Source of the DNA: Lysobacter lycopersici
GTDB taxonomy: Bacteria; Pseudomonadota; Gammaproteobacteria; Xanthomonadales; Xanthomonadaceae
Direction: 5' to 3'
DNA length: 64,000 bases
NCBI RefSeq assembly: GCF_007556775.1
Contig: NZ_CP041742.1
Location: 930,001 to 994,000 of the forward strand
Shown: one piece after another, positions 38,552 through 46,608 of the stretch
Position numbering within the stretch: the stretch's first letter is position 1
How the letters are laid out: each line of letters begins with the position of its first letter
Position numbers and translations under genes: made by a program
The notes under the pieces: generated by a model
Seen by the model: only the letters and a program-made list of their open reading frames with translations
Databases searched by the model: none
Told to the model about the DNA's origin: nothing

Positions 38552-38884
38552 GCCGCCATTATCGCCCATGCGGTTCCCGGGGCCGCCCGGCGGCGGCGCC
38601 AGCCCGTTTCGGGGCGTTGGCCCAGCCGGAAGCCGTGTGTTGGAGGCGGACGGATCCTGACCCGGTGCGTCACCCGGGAGGATGGAAACAGCGGTCGTCC
38701 GCCACGGTCACGTTCAGGCACGATGCCCGTCGAATTGGTAATTTTTCACAAATTCCTTGCGTTGGATGCTCTCGCCACGGATGGCATGGGTTTTGCGCTT
38801 ACGCCGTCGACCGGCTGGCAGCATCGAAAAAACCGACCGCCGGCCCTTTTCGAACAGCCCCTCCAATCTTCCAGGAATACCGCC
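38552..38884. promoter_or_regulatory. Divergent intergenic region between map and the secretion operon
   Basis: 333 bp without a gene. The first ~15 bp hold the map -10-like GATAAT. An AT-rich island at 38733-38757 (GGTAATTTTTCACAAATT, with GAATT/AATTC arms) stands out in otherwise GC-rich DNA and is the likeliest promoter or operator for the five genes. No clear -35/-10 pair is visible. AGGAA at 38871-38875 is the SD of the first gene. Confidence 0.45.
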
Positions 38885-39499
38885 ATGCGCCTGCTCACCA
38901 AGTCCCTGATCGCCGCCGCCGTGCTTGCCGCGATGCCCACGATCGCCAGCGCCGAATCCAACTTCCAGACCGGCACCGGCAGCCTGACCGCCACCGCCCG
39001 CCTCGATTTCCAGATCACGATCCCGAAGTTCCTGTACCTGCGCGTCGGTACCGGCACCAACCTCGCCAACAACACCACCGTCGACCTGATCAACTTCGCC
39101 GTCCCCGCAACGGGCGTCGGCGGCGGTACCGGCGTGGTCACCACGACCGGCGGCGACCTCACCGGCGGCAAGGTCACCGCGCGCGTGATGGGCAACGGCG
39201 GCAACGTGACCCTGTCGTCGACCACCGCCGGTGCCCTGAACGATGGCGGCACCAACACCATTTCCTACAGCCAGATCAGCACCACGGCCGCGGTGCTGAC
39301 GTCGGGAACGGCGCTGGCCGCGCCCGCGCTGGCCGACGGCGCCACCACCAATACCACCGTGACCGCGACCAACGGCGTCGTGAACCGCGACGCGCAATGG
39401 ACCTATGCCTACGCCAACAGCGCGGTGGTCGCGGCCGGTACCTACGGCGGCGTGAACGTCAACAACGGTCGCGTCACCTACACGGCGGTCACGCCGTAA
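38885..39499 (+). CDS. Exported pilin/coat-like subunit 1 of the map-rpsB operon
   Basis: 204 residues with a signal peptide (MPTIASAES). The mature part is Thr/Gly/Asn/Val-rich and beta-predicted, without cysteine. Notable segments are ITIPKFLYLRVGTG near the N-terminus, NTISYSQIS in the middle, and the C-terminal YANSAVVAAGTYGG...RVTYTAVTP. The C-terminus recalls spore-coat-U/fimbrial subunits (AAGTY...VTYT), but I cannot assign a family. It shares these three blocks with the next protein, so the two are paralogous. Probably a surface polymer subunit (inference). Confidence 0.75.
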   Translation: MRLLTKSLIAAAVLAAMPTIASAESNFQTGTGSLTATARLDFQITIPKFLYLRVGTGTNLANNTTVDLINFAVPATGVGGGTGVVTTTGGDLTGGKVTARVMGNGGNVTLSSTTAGALNDGGTNTISYSQISTTAAVLTSGTALAAPALADGATTNTTVTATNGVVNRDAQWTYAYANSAVVAAGTYGGVNVNNGRVTYTAVTP

Positions 39500-39564
39500 C
39501 GGTTCGCACGACCGGCTCGAGGACGCTTCAAGGCGTCCTCGCGCCCTTGTTCCGGAAAGCCGCG

Positions 39565-40209
39565 ATGAAGAACGCGCGCCACGCCACGACGTTCGCAATC
39601 ACCTGCCTGTTCGCCATCGGAACGATCCCGCAGGCGCGGGCGTTCGTCGTCAACATCATCCCGACCAGCACCCAGGCGCAGATCTACCTGCGCGTGGGCG
39701 ACGGTGCGTTCAACGGCACCTACAGCGGCGGCGGTACGCCGGCCGCGAGCGCCACGATCACCCGGGTTTCCGTTTCCGTCCCGGCGACCGCGGTGGGCAA
39801 TGCCGCGGCGCAGGCGATGACGAGCAACGCCACGCAGGCGACCAGCTTTTACGACGGTTACGCCTTCTGCAACCTGCCCGCGCAGGTCTACATCGGCGGT
39901 TACAACCGCGGTGGACTGCTCGGTGCCGGCGGCAACGGCATGCTGACCGTGACCGCCCCGACCAACCTCACCAACGCAGGCGGAAACACCATTCCGTTCA
40001 GCCAGATCAGTTGGATCAGCAGCGGCAATGGCGATACCGGCGCGCAACCGTTCCCCTCGGGCGCCTTCACCGGCGGTACCCAGACCTTGGCAAGTTTCCC
40101 CGTGAACACCTGGCGCGAGAGCTGCCACACCTTCTCGTACGCCAACGCGAACATGGTGGCGGCCGGCACCTACAACGGCCAGGTCACCTACACCTTGAGC
40201 GTGCCATGA
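39565..40209 (+). CDS. Exported pilin/coat-like subunit 2 of the map-rpsB operon
   Basis: 214 residues with a signal peptide (TIPQARAF). It shares QIYLRVGDG, NTIPFSQIS and the C-terminal YANANMVAAGTYNGQVTYTLSVP with subunit 1, but has an insert (YDGYAFCNLPAQVYIGGYNR) and two cysteines (FCNLP, ESCHTF) that could pair in the periplasm. The Cys-bearing form could be a minor or tip subunit (inference). Stop overlaps the next start (ATGA). Confidence 0.75.
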   Translation: MKNARHATTFAITCLFAIGTIPQARAFVVNIIPTSTQAQIYLRVGDGAFNGTYSGGGTPAASATITRVSVSVPATAVGNAAAQAMTSNATQATSFYDGYAFCNLPAQVYIGGYNRGGLLGAGGNGMLTVTAPTNLTNAGGNTIPFSQISWISSGNGDTGAQPFPSGAFTGGTQTLASFPVNTWRESCHTFSYANANMVAAGTYNGQVTYTLSVP

Positions 40210-40670
40210 AGGACGTGCGCCTCGCCTTCGGTCTCGCCTGCGCGCTGGTGACCTTGCCCGTTTTCGCCCAGGCCCATCGCGTCGACGACAGCGGCAGCCA
40301 AGTCCTGGGCGGGCCGCTGCGCCTGAAGCCGATCACGCCGATGCCGCACGGCCAACTGGCGACCGCGCTATTCGGCCAGACCAGCGTGCTGGTGCGGCTC
40401 GACGTTGCGCCCTGGAAGGGACGGCGTGGACGGATCTACATGACCCTGCCACAACAGGCGGACGGCCAGGTCGTCGCCAGTTGGGGAACGCAGGGACGCC
40501 TGCTGCCGGGCAGCTTGCGCAGCGGCGAACGCACGCTGGTCTATGCCGGGCCGATCGACTCGGATGCGCTCGAGGACACCCTGCGCCTGTCGATCCAGGC
40601 CGACGGCCGCGAACTCGCGCGCGACGAACAGCTCGCCTTCTCGTTCGAAATCGACCTGGACGCGCCATGA
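40206..40670 (+). CDS. Small exported beta-rich protein of the map-rpsB operon
   Basis: 154 residues. Signal peptide LPVFAQAH, then a Cys-free, beta-predicted domain (TSVLVRLDVAPWKGRRGRIY, EDTLRLSIQADGRELA). No family recognised. It overlaps both neighbours by 4 nt, so it must be made in step with the subunits and the chaperone-like protein. It could be an accessory or minor subunit of the same assembly. Confidence 0.7.
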   Translation: MKDVRLAFGLACALVTLPVFAQAHRVDDSGSQVLGGPLRLKPITPMPHGQLATALFGQTSVLVRLDVAPWKGRRGRIYMTLPQQADGQVVASWGTQGRLLPGSLRSGERTLVYAGPIDSDALEDTLRLSIQADGRELARDEQLAFSFEIDLDAP

Positions 40671-41464
40671 CGACGCGAAACACGATCCGCTTCCTGCTCG
40701 CCGCATGCGTGCTGTCCGCCTCCGCCGTGTCCGCGCAGGGCTTCTCCGCGGTGGTATCGCCGCCGCGCTTCGAGGACAGCGCGAAGCCGGGCACGACCTA
40801 TCGCAACGTGGTCGAGATCGACAACGTGTCCGCGGAATCCGCGCATTTCACGGTGAAAACCGCGGACTGGACCTTGCTGCCGGACGGCGGCGTGCAGTTT
40901 TCCGATGCGCTGGCGGCCGACAGTTGCCGTCCGTGGGTCGGGATCGAGGCCGCGGACATCACCCTCGGCGCGAACGGCAAGCGCCGCTATCGTTTCGAAG
41001 TCGCGATCCCCGCTGCCGCGCCGCGCCGCGAATGCCGCTTCGCGCTGATGATCGAAGGCGATCCGGAGCCGGTGAAGAGCGGCATCGCGATCCCGGTGTC
41101 CGGGCGCATCGCGGTCATCGTCTACCTGTCCATCGGCGACGCCGCGCCGCGGCTCGAAATCACCGGACAACGCGTGGCGAAGGTCGACGGCCAGGACGTC
41201 CCGGTGCTGCAGGTCCGCAACGACGGCGACGCGCACGGCCGGCTGCAGGGCTTCGTCGACGGCACCGACGCCGGCGGCAAGCGCTATGCGTTCGCACCAT
41301 CGACCTCGCCGATCATGCCGGGCGAGACGCGCGACATCCCGCTGCAGCCGCAGCCCGACGATCCCAAGTCGCCGCCGCCGGTGCTGGCGTTCCCGGTGAA
41401 GCTGCAGGGGCGCCTGGATTCTGGCGCGCAGCGGATCGACATCGCGGCCACCGTCGCGCGATGA
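40667..41464 (+). CDS. PapD-like periplasmic chaperone-type protein of the map-rpsB operon
   Basis: 265 residues with a signal peptide (SASAVSAQ). The first domain has a PapD/fimbrial-chaperone-like look: FSAVVSPPRFEDSAKPG, then VVEIDNVSAESAHFTVKTAD and GVQFSDALAADSCRPWV. The second domain (LEITGQRVAKVDGQDVPVLQ, MPGETRDIPLQPQPDDPKSP) is also Ig-like. Two cysteines (SCRPW, ECRF) may pair. Classical usher-chaperone contact residues are not obvious. Likely escorts the subunits encoded upstream (inference from order and fold). Confidence 0.72.
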   Translation: MTTRNTIRFLLAACVLSASAVSAQGFSAVVSPPRFEDSAKPGTTYRNVVEIDNVSAESAHFTVKTADWTLLPDGGVQFSDALAADSCRPWVGIEAADITLGANGKRRYRFEVAIPAAAPRRECRFALMIEGDPEPVKSGIAIPVSGRIAVIVYLSIGDAAPRLEITGQRVAKVDGQDVPVLQVRNDGDAHGRLQGFVDGTDAGGKRYAFAPSTSPIMPGETRDIPLQPQPDDPKSPPPVLAFPVKLQGRLDSGAQRIDIAATVAR

Positions 41465-43452
41465 GTTCCGCGGGCTCGGCCATCGCCAGGCACGCGCTCG
41501 CGGCGTCCGTCGTCGCCGTGCTCGCGTCGTCGCCTTGCGCGCAAGCGCAGGACGCCGACGCGTCGGCGCAGCAGGAGCCCTACCGCGACCGCATCATCGC
41601 GTCGTCGCAACTGCAGGCGCTGCCGCCCGACGAAGACGCCGACGAGGACGATGCCGACGGCCCGCCGCGCGGCTTCCACGTGGAAGCCATCGCCAGCCGC
41701 ACCGAGCGTGGCGACGATTCCTACGACGAGCAGGGCATTTCCTTCGGCGGTTTCCGCGAAACCGCAAACTGGGGCGCCTTCTCGCTCGATGCCACGCTGT
41801 TCGACAGCAACCGCGACCGCTTCGACGGCATCGGCGACGGCGGGCTCGGTGGGCTGGCCACGCTGTGGCAGCGCAATTTCTGGATCAGCGACCGCTGGCG
41901 CCTCGACAACGGCTTCGGCGTGCTCAACACGCCGGCGACGCCGCTTCAACGCAACCAGTACAGGTTCTACCTGCCGACGGTCGCGTTCGCCGGCGCCAGC
42001 AGCGAATGGCACGACGATGCCGACGGCCTGCTGCTGCAGGGCGCGGCGGGCCGCGCCGGCATCTACACCGGCACCCGCGTGGTCGGCTTCGACGTCGCCG
42101 ACGGCAATGTCGCCGCGCTCAACGCGCAATGGCGATGGGCACAGGGATGGACCGGCGCCGCATCGTTCCTCGGTACCCAGGGTCGCATCGTCCCCGACGA
42201 CCGCGGCGAAGCGGTGTTCGAAACCGGTGACACCCAGGCCCTGTACGCGGCCACTGCGTGGCAGGGCGCGCGCGACAACGTGCAGTTCAACCTGCTTTCC
42301 AGCAACGGCGACTCCGGTTCCGCCACCGGCGCGTGGATCGATGCGAACGCGCAGCGCGGCCGCTATGCCCACAACTACGGCGCGTTTTACCTCGGCGAAG
42401 ACCTCGCCTGGGGCGCCTACCCGATCAGCAACGACGTCCAGGGCGGCTACTACCGCATCGGCTACCAATACGCGCGCTGGTCCTGGAACGCAGGGCTGGA
42501 CGCGATCGATTCGATCTCGGGCAAGGGCTTCGATGGCCTGTACGCCAGTTCCTACGCCCGTTACCAGGCCAGTTCCACGCTCGGTTACGGCGGCAGCCTC
42601 AACCTGCGCCACGGCGCGGGCGACACCGGCTACAGCGCGCAGGCCTTCCTCGACCATCGCGGCTGGGGCCAGACGCGCTGGCAATTCGACACCGCGCGCG
42701 GCAACGGCAACGACAGCTGGCAATTCGGCGTCGACCAGGCCTTCCCCTTGCGCGAGGGCAACCGGCTGTCCGCGTCGCTGTCCTACGGCTCGCTCGACTA
42801 CGGCTTCGGCCCGTCGCGCACGACCACCGTCGCGCTATACGGCGGGCGCGACCTGGGCGACCGCGTCTCCATCGATGGCAGCGCGCACTGGACGCACGGC
42901 AACGGGGAAGGCGCGATCCGCGGCACCGACGTCAACGTCGGCGTCAATGTCGAAATGAGCCGGCGCTGGCTGCTGACCGCCGCGTTCTACCAGAGCACGG
43001 GTTCGCAACGATCGCCGTTCGTCATCGATCCGCTGGTGACCGACCAGCCCTTCATCTCCCTGCCGCGCGACCGTTCGCTGTTCCTGACCCTGCGCTACGA
43101 ACGCAACGCGGGGCGGCCGCAAGGCATGCTCGGCGGCGTGGCCGGCAACGGCCCAGCGGGCAGCGTGTCCGGCAGCGTGTTCCTGGACGAGAACGGCGAC
43201 GGCGTGCGCAGTGCTTCCGAACAGCCGGCGCAGAACGTCACCGTCCTGCTCGATGGCCGCTTCGCGGTCCGTACCGACAGCCTCGGCAACTACGCGTTCC
43301 CGCGCGTCTCGGCGGGCAACCACGTGCTGACCGTGGTCCCGGACAACCTGCCCCTGCCCTGGTCGCTGCGCGACGGCGACGCACAGCGCACCGTCCAGGT
43401 CGAGGTGCGCGGCACCGCCCGGGTCGATTTCGGGGCACGCCGGCAGCCGTGA
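41461..43452 (+). CDS. Outer-membrane barrel-like protein with C-terminal SdrD-like domain
   Basis: 663 residues: signal peptide (SSPCAQAQD), a very acidic linker (PPDEDADEDDADGPP, ~55-70), about 490 residues of alternating aromatic/glycine strands typical of a barrel (LDATLFDSNRDRFDGIGDGG, GYYRIGYQYARWSWNAGLDA), and a ~97-residue Ig-like end (SVSGSVFLDENGDGVRSASE, LGNYAFPRVSAGNHVLTVV, closing RVDFGAR). The DENGDG loop resembles SdrD/prealbumin-like calcium sites. Placed last after the chaperone-like gene (ATGA overlap), it would be the export pore or usher analogue; no PapC/FimD motif was seen. Confidence 0.72.
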   Translation: MSSAGSAIARHALAASVVAVLASSPCAQAQDADASAQQEPYRDRIIASSQLQALPPDEDADEDDADGPPRGFHVEAIASRTERGDDSYDEQGISFGGFRETANWGAFSLDATLFDSNRDRFDGIGDGGLGGLATLWQRNFWISDRWRLDNGFGVLNTPATPLQRNQYRFYLPTVAFAGASSEWHDDADGLLLQGAAGRAGIYTGTRVVGFDVADGNVAALNAQWRWAQGWTGAASFLGTQGRIVPDDRGEAVFETGDTQALYAATAWQGARDNVQFNLLSSNGDSGSATGAWIDANAQRGRYAHNYGAFYLGEDLAWGAYPISNDVQGGYYRIGYQYARWSWNAGLDAIDSISGKGFDGLYASSYARYQASSTLGYGGSLNLRHGAGDTGYSAQAFLDHRGWGQTRWQFDTARGNGNDSWQFGVDQAFPLREGNRLSASLSYGSLDYGFGPSRTTTVALYGGRDLGDRVSIDGSAHWTHGNGEGAIRGTDVNVGVNVEMSRRWLLTAAFYQSTGSQRSPFVIDPLVTDQPFISLPRDRSLFLTLRYERNAGRPQGMLGGVAGNGPAGSVSGSVFLDENGDGVRSASEQPAQNVTVLLDGRFAVRTDSLGNYAFPRVSAGNHVLTVVPDNLPLPWSLRDGDAQRTVQVEVRGTARVDFGARRQP

Positions 43453-43459
43453 CCCCGGC

Positions 43460-43489
43460 TTGCCCGTAACCCGCTGTTCCCGCTACAAT
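43460..43489 (+). promoter_or_regulatory. Promoter of rpsB
   Basis: TTGCCC (43460-43465), 18-bp spacer, TACAAT (43484-43489). It begins eight bases after the barrel gene ends, so rpsB has its own promoter. The CTACAATTCCGC 12-mer is shared with the rplU promoter. Confidence 0.75.
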
Positions 43490-43495
43490 TCCGCG

Positions 43496-43725
43496 GCTTT
43501 CCCGGGCCCCGGCCCGCGAAGCACGTCCACGCCGGACGCCACCGGCGAATCCACACCCGTCGATAACCCCTGCCCCGGGGTGTCCGCAGCGCGTAGGCGC
43601 GAAGGATCTGGAGGCAGTGACGGCGGGGAGGCCCAACCCCGGAATCCAGCGTCTCGCGACGCAGCGCCTCCATCTTCGGACGGAATGTCCGAACGGCGCG
43701 GATTCCACGTTCAGGAGTTCCACCC
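43496..43725 (+). promoter_or_regulatory. Long 5' leader of rpsB
   Basis: About 230 nt of GC-rich leader between the predicted start and the ATG, with several possible stems (e.g. GGGCCCCGGCCCG near 43505) and SD AGGAG at 43711-43715. In gammaproteobacteria the rpsB leader binds S2 for feedback control; whether this one does is not shown by sequence alone. Confidence 0.5.
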
Positions 43726-44550
43726 ATGTCCCAGATCACCATGCGCCAGATGCTGGAAGCCGGCGTGCATTTCGGCCACCAGACGCGCTACTGGAACCCG
43801 AAGATGGCCCCGTACATCTTCGGCGCCCGCGGCAAGATCCACATCATCAACCTCGAGAAGACCATGCCGCTCTTCTCGGACGCGATGAACTTCCTCTCCG
43901 GCATCGCGCAGAAGCGCGGCATCGTGCTGTTCGTCGGCACCAAGCGCAGCGCGCGCGACGCGATCAAGGAAGAAGCCGAGCGTTGCGGCCAGCCGTACAT
44001 GACCCAGCGCTGGCTGGGCGGCACGCTGACCAACTTCGCGACGGTCAAGAAGTCGGTGTCGCGCCTCAAGGAACTGGAAGCCGGCGAAACCGACGGCTCG
44101 TTCCAGAAGCTGGTCAAGCACGAAGTGCTGGGCCTGCGCCGCGAGCGCGAGAAGCTCGAGGCCTCGCTGGGCGGCATCAAGGACATGAACCGCCTGCCCG
44201 ACGCGCTGTTCGTGATCGACATCGGCCACGAGGACATCGCGATCAAGGAAGCGAAGAAGCTCGGCATCCCGGTGATCGCGGTGGTTGATACCAACTACGA
44301 CCCGGCGTTGGTCGATTACGCCATTCCGGGCAACGACGACGCGATCCGCGCCGTGCAGCTCTACGCCCGCGCCGCCGCCGACGCGGTGCTCGAGGGCAAG
44401 GCCGCCGCGCCGCAGGCCGCGAGCATGCGCGAGGAAGACTTCGCCGCCGCGGATGGCGACAAGAAGCCGGCCCGCCGCGCCCCGGCGAAGAAGGCCGCCG
44501 CGAAGCCGGCCGCGCCGGAAGCCGCCGCCGAAGCCCCGGCCGCGGAGTAA
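43726..44550 (+). CDS. rpsB: 30S ribosomal protein S2
   Basis: 274 residues. Begins [20 protein letters not shown] and contains [36 protein letters not shown] and [12 protein letters not shown], all S2 hallmarks. Beyond the ~245-residue family core it has a Lys/Ala/Pro-rich tail ([20 protein letters not shown]). First gene of rpsB-tsf, with its own promoter and a long leader. Confidence 0.98.
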   Translation: MSQITMRQMLEAGVHFGHQTRYWNPKMAPYIFGARGKIHIINLEKTMPLFSDAMNFLSGIAQKRGIVLFVGTKRSARDAIKEEAERCGQPYMTQRWLGGTLTNFATVKKSVSRLKELEAGETDGSFQKLVKHEVLGLRREREKLEASLGGIKDMNRLPDALFVIDIGHEDIAIKEAKKLGIPVIAVVDTNYDPALVDYAIPGNDDAIRAVQLYARAAADAVLEGKAAAPQAASMREEDFAAADGDKKPARRAPAKKAAAKPAAPEAAAEAPAAE

Positions 44551-44558
44551 TTGCCGTT

Positions 44559-44582
44559 TTACTCCCCGCGAGCGGGGAGTAA
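44559..44582 (+). other. Hairpin directly after rpsB
   Basis: ACTCCCCGC (44561-44569) pairs with GCGGGGAGT (44572-44580), extended by TT/AA; the central pairs must open to form a loop. Starts 9 nt after the rpsB stop. There is no T-run on the + strand after it, so it is more likely a processing or stability element than a full terminator. Confidence 0.55.
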
Positions 44583-44594
44583 TGGCGGCGCAAC

Positions 44595-44678
44595 GCAGCC
44601 GCGCGAGCATGCGCGGCTGCAATGGCGAGTTGGTGGTTGGTCGTTCGTCGTTGGCATGGGATACATGCCACCACCAAC
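44595..44678 (+). other. Nested inverted repeats in the rpsB-tsf space
   Basis: GCAGCCGCGC/GCGCGGCTGC (44595-44604, 44611-44620; 10-bp stem). Next, GTTGGTGGT (44629-44637) pairs with ACCACCAAC (44670-44678) around an inner GGCATG/CATGCC hairpin (44653-44669). Purpose unknown; this spacer is far more structured than a simple linker. Confidence 0.6.
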
Positions 44679-44707
44679 TACGAACCACTAACCGCAAATT
44701 CTTTGCA

Positions 44708-44735
44708 GGCAGGCCCAGTACCTGCCGGACTTTTT
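44708..44735 (+). terminator. Attenuator-like hairpin before tsf
   Basis: GGCAGG (44708-44713), 7-nt loop, CCTGCC (44721-44726), GGAC, then five T ending 18 nt before the tsf ATG. The stem is short, so termination would be partial, setting the S2:EF-Ts ratio. Confidence 0.5.
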
Positions 44736-44753
44736 CCATTCGAGGTTCATGTA

Positions 44754-45632
<879 letters not shown>

Positions 45633-45638
45633 GTCGTG

Positions 45639-45671
45639 CCGGCTGCGCCGCCGTGATCGCGGCGCAGCCGG
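45639..45671 (+). other. 13-bp perfect hairpin after tsf
   Basis: CCGGCTGCGCCGC (45639-45651), loop CGTGATC, GCGGCGCAGCCGG (45659-45671), six bases after the tsf stop and without T-run. Possibly protects the rpsB-tsf mRNA 3' end. Confidence 0.6.
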
Positions 45672-45673
45672 GT

Positions 45674-45712
45674 GCTCGCAATCCTCACGTACCCTTCGTA
45701 CGCTGCGGTTGC
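45674..45712. repeat. Repeat family F (CACGTAC...GTACGCT), copy 1
   Basis: GCAATCCTCACGTAC, 5-nt loop, GTACGCTGCGGTTGC: a 15-bp imperfect hairpin with a perfect GTAC/GTAC core. The core TCACGTAC-N5-GTACGCT recurs at 48196-48218 as TCACGTAC-N6-GTACGCT. Confidence 0.6.
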
Positions 45713-45774
45713 TGCGCCCCGTCCGCACCACGCTGACGACGGCTCGCTCGGCACTTGGATCGAAACAGGTTGCA

Positions 45775-45800
45775 AAAACCCGCCGCGAGGCGGGTTTTTT
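45775..45800 (+). terminator. Terminator of rpsB-tsf
   Basis: AAAACCCGCC (45775-45784), GCGA loop, GGCGGGTTTT (45789-45798), then further T. A strong bidirectional stem 142 bp after tsf. TAGAAT at 45811-45816 may be the -10 of pyrH. Confidence 0.92.
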
Positions 45801-45844
45801 GTTGTTCGGCTAGAATCCACGCGCCATCGCCAACGGGATTCCCC

Positions 45845-46576
45845 ATGACCGCGCCCCTCGCCTATCGCCGCGTCCTGTTGAAACTGTCCGGCGAGGCGTT
45901 GATGGGCGACGAGGACTACGGCATCGACCCCAAGGTGCTGAACCGCCTCGCGCGCGAAGTGATCGAGGCGCGCGAAGCCGGCGCCGAGATTTCGCTGGTG
46001 ATCGGCGGCGGCAACATCTTCCGCGGCGCGGGACTCGCAGCCGGCGGCATGGACCGGGTGACCGGCGACCAGATGGGCATGCTCGCCACGGTGATCAACG
46101 CACTGGCGATGCAGGACGCGCTGGAGAAGCTCGGCGCGAAGTGCCGGGTGATGAGCGCGATCAAGATCAACGACGTGTGCGAGGACTACATCCGCCGCCG
46201 CGCCGTGCGCCACCTCGAGAAGGGCCGCGTCTGCATCTTCGCCGCGGGCGTGGGCAGCCCCTACTTCACCACCGATTCGGGCGCGGCGCTGCGCGCGATC
46301 GAGATCGGCGCGGACCTGCTGCTCAAGGCGACCAAGGTCGACGGCGTCTACGACAAGGATCCGAAGAAGCATCCGGATGCGAAACGCTATGCCCGCCTCG
46401 GCTACGACGAGGTGATCGCGCGCGACCTGCAGGTGATGGACACCGCCGCGTTCGCGCTGTGCCGCGACGCGGAGCTGCCGCTGCGCATCTTCGACATGTC
46501 CGAGCCCGGCGTGCTGCTGCGCATCCTGCGCGGCGAGGACATCGGCACCCTTGTGCAGGGTCGCAACGCGCAATAG
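45845..46576 (+). CDS. pyrH: Uridylate kinase
   Basis: Hexameric UMP kinase of pyrimidine biosynthesis (amino-acid-kinase fold). It has 243 residues: [43 protein letters not shown] and [18 protein letters not shown] are all PyrH signatures. Starts 28 nt after a TAGAAT -10-like hexamer. Usually next to frr; here a CDF transporter gene follows at 32 bp. Confidence 0.98.
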   Translation: MTAPLAYRRVLLKLSGEALMGDEDYGIDPKVLNRLAREVIEAREAGAEISLVIGGGNIFRGAGLAAGGMDRVTGDQMGMLATVINALAMQDALEKLGAKCRVMSAIKINDVCEDYIRRRAVRHLEKGRVCIFAAGVGSPYFTTDSGAALRAIEIGADLLLKATKVDGVYDKDPKKHPDAKRYARLGYDEVIARDLQVMDTAAFALCRDAELPLRIFDMSEPGVLLRILRGEDIGTLVQGRNAQ

Positions 46577-46608
46577 TGTCCGCGCCGCGGCAACGACACC
46601 ATTTCCCG

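Noticed and set aside
41461-43452. Calling the barrel protein a classical fimbrial usher
   Set aside because: No PapC/FimD N-terminal, plug or C-terminal motif is visible and the length (663) is below the usual ~800; it is described only as barrel-like.
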